43,411 nt of DNA. Origin: an uncultured Bacteroidales bacterium (lineage in GTDB: Bacteria > Bacteroidota > Bacteroidia > Bacteroidales > Muribaculaceae). Below are positions 38,925 to 43,411 of this stretch, in pieces. The position numbers were made by a program, and so were the translations under genes. The notes beneath the pieces are model-generated. The model was given only the letters and a program-made list of their open reading frames with translations. It was not told the DNA's origin and did no database searches. Every line of letters begins with the position of its first letter. Position 1 is the first letter of the stretch. The stretch lies in NCBI GenBank assembly GCA_902776955.1, contig CACYSG010000014.1, positions 1 to 43,411 on the forward strand. Reading direction: 5' to 3'.

Positions 38925-40961
38925 ATGACAAGACATCGACTCTTCACGTTACTGATCACGACCCTGCTGGCGTCATTGACCCTGCTGGCGGTGCCGCGTG
39001 AGAAAAACAACATACTCTCGTTGAAGAATTCCATCACCGATGACGATATCGTCTTCCCCGAGAGTTTCGACACCGACGTCCACAAGATGATGACCAACTG
39101 GTACCTGCAGAACTATGCGGTGCTGGATGCCGACGTCGAGAACACATCGCCCGGAGAGGTGAGCGACGAGGTCTTCATCCGACGCTTGGCCGCCATCCCC
39201 TCGGTCATCGAGATGCCCTACAACCAGATCGTGCGCAAGCACATCGAGCGCTACGTCTATCGCAGCCGCACACTCGTCGAGGAGATGCTCGGCATGAGCC
39301 TCTACTACATGCCCATCTTTGAGCAGGCATTGGAAAAGGAAGGCTTGCCCCTGGAACTCAAGTACCTGCCCATCGTCGAGAGCGCCCTCGACCCTAACGC
39401 GGTGTCACGCGTGGGGGCTGCTGGACTGTGGCAGTTCATGATCGGCACCGGCAAGGGATTGGGACTCGAGGTGAACTCGCTCGTTGACGAGCGCCGCGAC
39501 CCCTACCGCTCCAGCGCCATGGCCGCCAAGTACCTCAAGAACCTCTACCAGATTTATAACGACTGGTCGCTGGCCATCGCCGCCTACAACTGCGGACCCG
39601 GCAACGTGAACAAGGCCTTGCACCGCAACGGCGGCACGGGAGACTTCTGGGACATCTACGAGTACCTGCCCCGCGAGACTCGTGGCTATGTGCCCGCATT
39701 CATCGCCGCCAACTATGCGATGACCTATTACAAGCAGCACAACATCAGCCCGTCGCTGGCGCGCAAGCCCCTCATCACCGACACCGTCACCGTCAACCGT
39801 CGCATCCATTTCGCACAGATTTCACAGGTGCTCAACATCCCCATCGAGGAAATCCGCACCTTCAACCCCCAGTACCGCAAGGACGTCATCCCCGGCGACA
39901 ACCACCCCTACGTGCTCGTCTTGCCCTCACAGCAGATCTATAGCTACATCATGAGCGAGGACAGCATCGACAACTACCGCGACGACCTCTACGCCCACCG
40001 GCCCATTGTCGAGCCAGGCGGCTTGACACCCACTACCGAGGAGTACATCTCGGGAGTTACATCAACGGGCGAGGTGCGCACCATCAACCACAAGGTGGGC
40101 AAGGGCGAGACAATGTCCACAATCGCCTCCAAGTATAACATGACAACCGACGAGCTTATGGCGCTCAACGGCAAGAGCAGCGAACGCGTGCGCCGCGGCG
40201 AGACCCTTAAGGTCAAGGCTCCGGCCCACGGCGGCTCAACCTCCACCAATGCCAGCTCCGACAACGACGAGATCAGGGAAGTGCACTCCGATGTTGCCGC
40301 CGCCCCCGAGGGCGACATGGCCATGGACGATCCCGCACAGGAGCAGGCCCAGTACGACGAGGTCAAGGAAGTGGAACGCACCGCGGCCACCAAGGCCCCT
40401 TATACCGGTTCCTATACCGCCAAGTCCAACCAGCCCGCCACGACATCAACCACAAGGGCCTCCAAGACCTCTGACCAGTCAGCGCGTCAGCAGGCCTCAC
40501 GCAGCAATAGCCGCGACTGGCGTGACCGCAACAGCAAGTATTCCAGCAAGGACAACAAGGGCCGCAACCGCGGCGATAATGCCGAGCGCAGCTCCAGGAA
40601 GGGCAGCAAGAAAGCAGCCCCGGCCAAGCCCAAACAGCCCACAGAGGTAACCGTCCAAAAGGGTGAGTCCCTCACCAAGATTGCCGAGAGAACAGGCGTT
40701 TCGGTCAAGGAACTCGAACGCGCCAACGGTATCGAAAACGGCAACAAAATCAAGGCTGGAGACAAAATCAAGATTCCCACCAAGGCCGAGTCACGTCAGG
40801 CAGCAGCCAACGAGAAGAGTGGCAAATCCTCCAGCAAAAAAGAGAGCAAATCCTCCAGCAAAAAGGAAAGCAAGTCTTCAAGCAAAAAGGAAAGCAAATC
40901 CTCCAGCAAAAAGGAAAGCAAGTCCTCCAGCAAGAGCAGCAAGAAGTCCAAAAAGAAATAA
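38925..40961 (+). CDS. MltD-like lytic transglycosylase with two LysM domains
   Basis: The 678-residue secreted enzyme has a signal peptide (MTRHRLFTLLITTLLASLTL) and an SLT catalytic domain. The likely catalytic Glu152 is in YLPIVESALDPNAVSR, with GAAGLWQFMIGTGKGLGL and LAIAAYNCGPGNVNKAL following. It cleaves peptidoglycan glycan strands to 1,6-anhydro products. Two LysM domains lie at about residues 386-432 (VGKGETMSTIASKYNMTTDE) and 574-620 (VQKGESLTKIAERTGVSVKE). They are separated by a long Ser/Arg/Lys-rich linker. The C-terminus (from about 628) is a basic low-complexity tail with four exact or near KSSSKKES units, which is unusual for the family. It begins 28 nt after the DUF5683 gene. 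Confidence 0.95.
   Translation: MTRHRLFTLLITTLLASLTLLAVPREKNNILSLKNSITDDDIVFPESFDTDVHKMMTNWYLQNYAVLDADVENTSPGEVSDEVFIRRLAAIPSVIEMPYNQIVRKHIERYVYRSRTLVEEMLGMSLYYMPIFEQALEKEGLPLELKYLPIVESALDPNAVSRVGAAGLWQFMIGTGKGLGLEVNSLVDERRDPYRSSAMAAKYLKNLYQIYNDWSLAIAAYNCGPGNVNKALHRNGGTGDFWDIYEYLPRETRGYVPAFIAANYAMTYYKQHNISPSLARKPLITDTVTVNRRIHFAQISQVLNIPIEEIRTFNPQYRKDVIPGDNHPYVLVLPSQQIYSYIMSEDSIDNYRDDLYAHRPIVEPGGLTPTTEEYISGVTSTGEVRTINHKVGKGETMSTIASKYNMTTDELMALNGKSSERVRRGETLKVKAPAHGGSTSTNASSDNDEIREVHSDVAAAPEGDMAMDDPAQEQAQYDEVKEVERTAATKAPYTGSYTAKSNQPATTSTTRASKTSDQSARQQASRSNSRDWRDRNSKYSSKDNKGRNRGDNAERSSRKGSKKAAPAKPKQPTEVTVQKGESLTKIAERTGVSVKELERANGIENGNKIKAGDKIKIPTKAESRQAAANEKSGKSSSKKESKSSSKKESKSSSKKESKSSSKKESKSSSKSSKKSKKK
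40823..40945. repeat. 24-bp tandem repeat in the lytic transglycosylase tail
   Basis: Four units of about 24 bp (AAATCCTCCAGCAAAAAGGA plus AAGC) encode repeated KSSSKKES. Variation is mostly at third positions. Confidence 0.85.
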
Positions 40962-41017
40962 TGTGACCAAATCTCAATAAAGACCCTAACACTCAATTCA
41001 TACCCCCCCTCCCCCCT

Positions 41018-41260
41018 CTGTAGAGACGCAAAATCTTGCGTCTCTTTTCCGTCCGAATAGAATGCGACGAATGCGTCTCTACAGGCCAACCCGATGCCCT
41101 GAAATCAACGGGTGCCATCACCCGAAACCATCACCTAAATTTAAACAAAGACAAAGAATTGACAATCAACACTTCCCCCTCTCCTGTAGAGACGCAAAAT
41201 CTTGCGTCTCCCTTCCGTCAGGCGTAACTAATCTGCTGCAAAATCTTGCCTCTCCAGGCC
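41018..41260. repeat. Cluster of REP-like palindromes
   Basis: Full palindromes (CTGTA plus GAGACGCAA/TTGCGTCTC arms) lie at 41023-41044 and 41189-41210. Partial or decayed copies lie at about 41069-41080 (ATGCGTCTCTACAGG) and 41236-41256 (GCAAAATCTTGCCTCTCC). CCGTYAGGCG follows the second full copy, as at 27208. No gene is present between 40962 and 41753 apart from the IS end. Confidence 0.88.
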
Positions 41261-41315
41261 ATAATCATGTAATGTCTAATATTAGCGTGTCTGGTAAGTG
41301 TAGAAGCCCCCAGCT

Positions 41316-41607
41316 GTAGGGCCTCGCCTTGGCGTGGCCGTCCCAGTCCGCGACAAGGGTATCGACCGGGGACGGCTCTCATGGATGAAAAATGCTTGCA
41401 TTTTTCGGACAGGAGACCCGTCCCCCCGTTCTATCTAACTCCGTCCCCCTGTCCTATCTAACTCCGTCCCCCCGTTCTATCTAACTCCGTCCCCCCGTCC
41501 TATCTAACTCCGTCCCCCCCGTCCTATCGCCCCCGCACTCCCGCAACCCAGCTGCGGGCCCTCGCCTTGGCGTGGCCGCCGTCGTCTCCTCCGTCCCGGT
41601 CCCCTGT
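41316..41607. repeat. Composite GC-rich intergenic repeat, copy D
   Basis: Modules run as in copy C: the 24-bp module at 41316-41339, GACCGGGGACGG, the GAAAAATGC/GCATTTTTC hairpin, a CCGTCCCC tract, a variant of the 24-bp module at 41554-41577, and CCGTCCCGGTCCCCTGT. The IS then begins exactly where the MITE begins in copy C. Confidence 0.85.
41418..41532. repeat. Five tandem 23-bp repeats
   Basis: Units start at 41418, 41441, 41464, 41487 and 41510, exactly 23 bp apart. Each reads CCGTCCCCC(C/T)GT(T/C)CTATC and then TAACT. This expands a tract that is present about once in copy C. Confidence 0.92.
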
Positions 41608-43411
41608 GAGGCTGTTGCAAAACTCGGCTGCTGAAGTTTCTGAGAGTTGGATAAAATTGCCGGGATCCCGATTTTGTGATTTATTTTTGCGAAATCAATT
41701 CTCGTGGAGTTAATTTTGTTCCAGAAACGCGAAAACAAGAAAAAAACAGCGTTTTATGCTGTTTTGTGAGAGTTTTTGTACAGTTTTCTGATATTATGGG
41801 CCATGAGCAGGAAGCCGAGGTCCATTTCGACCTGGGCTTTTCCGAAGTGGCGGAACCGTGTGAATCCGTGGTTGTGTTTTATCTGCCCGAAGACCGGCTC
41901 TGGCTCAAGTTGCCGTCGCTTGAGCCGCGCTTGGTTCTCGGGCTTGTCAAGCCGTTCTCTCGCCGCCCTCTCTTGCCTGAAGTTGCCGAGTCCGCGGTGT
42001 ATGCTCCTGTCTTCCCGTTTGTAGACCGGACAGCCCCGATTGAACGGGCATCCGTCGCAATGGCGGCAGGTCATCTTGGTCGAGTCGTTCCTGAAGCCGC
42101 TCCTCGTGACCCTGCGTTCGTGTCCGACCACCTCCATGAGGTGTCCTGCCGGGCAGATCAGGGTAGTGAGGCACGGCGACAGACGGAACCCGTTCAGGTC
42201 GCAGTCGCTCGGCCACTTGTTCGATGGCGAGGTCTCCCTGTCGTATCCGGGGTATTTCACCACGGCCTCTATATGCCGCTGCTCAAGGCCGGAATAAACC
42301 TCTTCCACCCCGTACCCGGCATCTTCTACAACTGCTTCAGGCCTGACGCCGTTACGCTGGATGCACTCGTCGATGAAGTCCAAGGCGGTGTCCTTGTCCG
42401 AAGGGGTGTCATAAGTGCCGTAGTTGGTCACGTACTGATTGGTGGTGGCGATCTGCACGTTGTAGTTCGGCGTGGCAAAGCCTTCGTAGCCGTCCTCCTT
42501 GGCATGCATGATGCCGCAATCGGGGTCGGCCGGAGACACGCCGCATCTGTCTCCGCACTGCTCCAGCGTGTCATCATGGGCCCGCTTGCGCCCGATGGCG
42601 CGGCGTATCGTGTTGGCCTTGCCTTTGGCCTTCCTGCCCTTTGCCGCCGAACGGGCCTCCAACTCGTCCACGATGTCCAAAGCCGCCTCGGGGGAGCAGT
42701 CGGCGCATTGCCGCTTGAGCTCCTCCGCATTGTCCGCCTCGTCTATCTGCTCGCACAGGTCGGCCACGCCACGCTCTATCTCTTCGCGGGCCAGGGCAGA
42801 AAAGCGCTCGGCCCTGCTGCGCCATTTTATCCTGCGGCGGGCAGCACGCGAGCGGATTGTGCTGCCGTCTATGTAGAGTTCCTTACTCAACGTGACCTCA
42901 CCGCGCTCGACCAGCAGGCGCACCAGATCGCTGAATATGTCCTTGATGAAGGGCGAGCAGCGGTTCCTGAAGCGGTTGATGGTCGTGTGGTCCGGAAACT
43001 GGTACGACGAAAGCCAGACCATGTGCACATCGCGACGGGCGCTCTCCTCAAGGTTACGCGAGGAGAAGATGTTGTTCAGGTAGCCGAAAAGCACCAGCTT
43101 CATCAGCATGCGGGGATAATAGGCGGGACAGCCCTCGGCACTCGAGCTGTAGGTTGCAAACACCTGTTCCATATCAAGCTGATCCACAATCGAACTGACA
43201 AGACGAACAGGAGCGTCCAGGGGAATGAAGTCACCCAGGTTAGGCGGAAAAATCAACTGTTCCTGTTGACAATATGACTTAAACATTGTAATTTTGCCTT
43301 ACTTTTTATTTAATGCACCGTAAAATTACATGTTTTTACGGATATGACAAAGCCTCCGCTTGAGAAAGTAGAGGCTTTATTCATTTTTCGGGGATGTTTT
43401 GCAACACCCTC
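41608..43411 (-). mobile_element. IS1182-like insertion sequence (right end at or beyond the window edge)
   Basis: Terminal inverted repeats GAGGCTGTTGCAAAAC (41608-41623) and, read inward from the right edge, GAGGGTGTTGCAAAAC (43411-43396) flank one transposase gene on the minus strand. The visible length is about 1.8 kb. The right repeat ends at the last base of the window, so the exact boundary and any target duplication cannot be seen. A hairpin AAGCCTC...GAGGCTT lies inside the right end (about 43351-43379). Confidence 0.85.
41754..43286 (-). CDS. IS1182-family DDE transposase
   Basis: The 510-residue transposase begins MFKSYCQQEQLIFPPNLGDF and has the N-terminal IS1182-type domain (YYPRMLMKLVLFGYLNNIFS, SSYQFPDHTTINRFR). 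DDE catalytic residues are likely Asp in ELYIDGSTIRSRA, Asp in AVVEDAGYGVEEVY and Glu in EPVFGQIKHNHGF. A cysteine cluster (MTCRHCDGCPFNRGCPVYK) and the ending MDLGFLLMAHNIRKLYK are typical of the family. The frame is intact, so the element may be active. It is not related in base composition or context to the cell-wall operon upstream. Confidence 0.94.
   Translation of the reverse strand: MFKSYCQQEQLIFPPNLGDFIPLDAPVRLVSSIVDQLDMEQVFATYSSSAEGCPAYYPRMLMKLVLFGYLNNIFSSRNLEESARRDVHMVWLSSYQFPDHTTINRFRNRCSPFIKDIFSDLVRLLVERGEVTLSKELYIDGSTIRSRAARRRIKWRSRAERFSALAREEIERGVADLCEQIDEADNAEELKRQCADCSPEAALDIVDELEARSAAKGRKAKGKANTIRRAIGRKRAHDDTLEQCGDRCGVSPADPDCGIMHAKEDGYEGFATPNYNVQIATTNQYVTNYGTYDTPSDKDTALDFIDECIQRNGVRPEAVVEDAGYGVEEVYSGLEQRHIEAVVKYPGYDRETSPSNKWPSDCDLNGFRLSPCLTTLICPAGHLMEVVGHERRVTRSGFRNDSTKMTCRHCDGCPFNRGCPVYKREDRSIHRGLGNFRQERAARERLDKPENQARLKRRQLEPEPVFGQIKHNHGFTRFRHFGKAQVEMDLGFLLMAHNIRKLYKNSHKTA

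Noticed and set aside
41676-43277. 533-codon plus-strand frame opposite the transposase
   Set aside because: It is a shadow of the intact IS1182-family transposase on the minus strand.

Overview
The window looks like the chromosome of an anaerobic Bacteroidales bacterium, most likely from the Prevotellaceae/Muribaculaceae side. Reasons: a fused SecDF; the order parA-parB-DUF5683-LysM lytic transglycosylase; a Porphyromonas/Bacteroides-type iron/cambialistic superoxide dismutase; rubredoxin beside reverse rubrerythrin; M6 metalloproteases with dockerin-like tails; and several promoters of the Bacteroidetes form TTTG-N20/21-TAnnTTTG. The species cannot be named from the sequence alone.

Layout. 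1-4290: an anti-sigma-like membrane protein, a frameshifted secreted protein and a TonB-receptor-like outer-membrane barrel. 4756-7765: sodB and a secreted putative cysteine hydrolase, followed by an AT-rich AAA/DUF4143 ATPase inserted behind the hydrolase and flanked by a second copy of the hydrolase 3' end. 7814-9990: a GIN-domain lipoprotein, a repeat-rich gap with a probable Y1-transposase remnant, and mscL. 10233-12223: gap, rubredoxin and reverse rubrerythrin. 12732-18745: a 6.0 kb integrative element in the 3' end of tRNA-Arg(CCT). 18874-21888: secDF. 22360-27129: a TolC-MacA-MacB efflux operon. 27286-30248: a NapH/NapG-like polyferredoxin and a ferredoxin-type aldo/keto reductase. 31059-35540: two tandem M6 proteases. 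36041-40961: a tandem-repeat array, parA, parB, a DUF5683 protein and a LysM lytic transglycosylase. 41608-43411: an IS1182-like insertion sequence that reaches the window edge.

The strongest candidate for an undescribed system is the 6.0 kb element. A 15-bp direct repeat (12732-12746 and 18731-18745) matches the 3' end of the tRNA. Between the repeats lie a tyrosine integrase, an excisionase-like HTH protein, a protein resembling gene II/X-type replication initiators, four unrecognised small proteins, paired putative arm sites near both ends, a 40-bp direct repeat around the middle module, hairpins, and seven perfectly spaced 32-bp iteron-like repeats. It brings its own terminator directly behind the tRNA, while the probable native tRNA terminator now lies 6 kb away beyond the left end. 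I see no relaxase, conjugation or capsid genes, so it may be an integrative replicating satellite.

A second theme is a network of intergenic repeats: REP-like palindromes with GAGACGCAA/TTGCGTCTC arms, composite GC-rich hairpin repeats, CCGT-rich tandem repeats, and a 176-bp MITE-like element sharing terminal repeats with the IS1182-like element. In the first gene two of these palindromes and an adjoining CCGT array are translated in frame as a linker.
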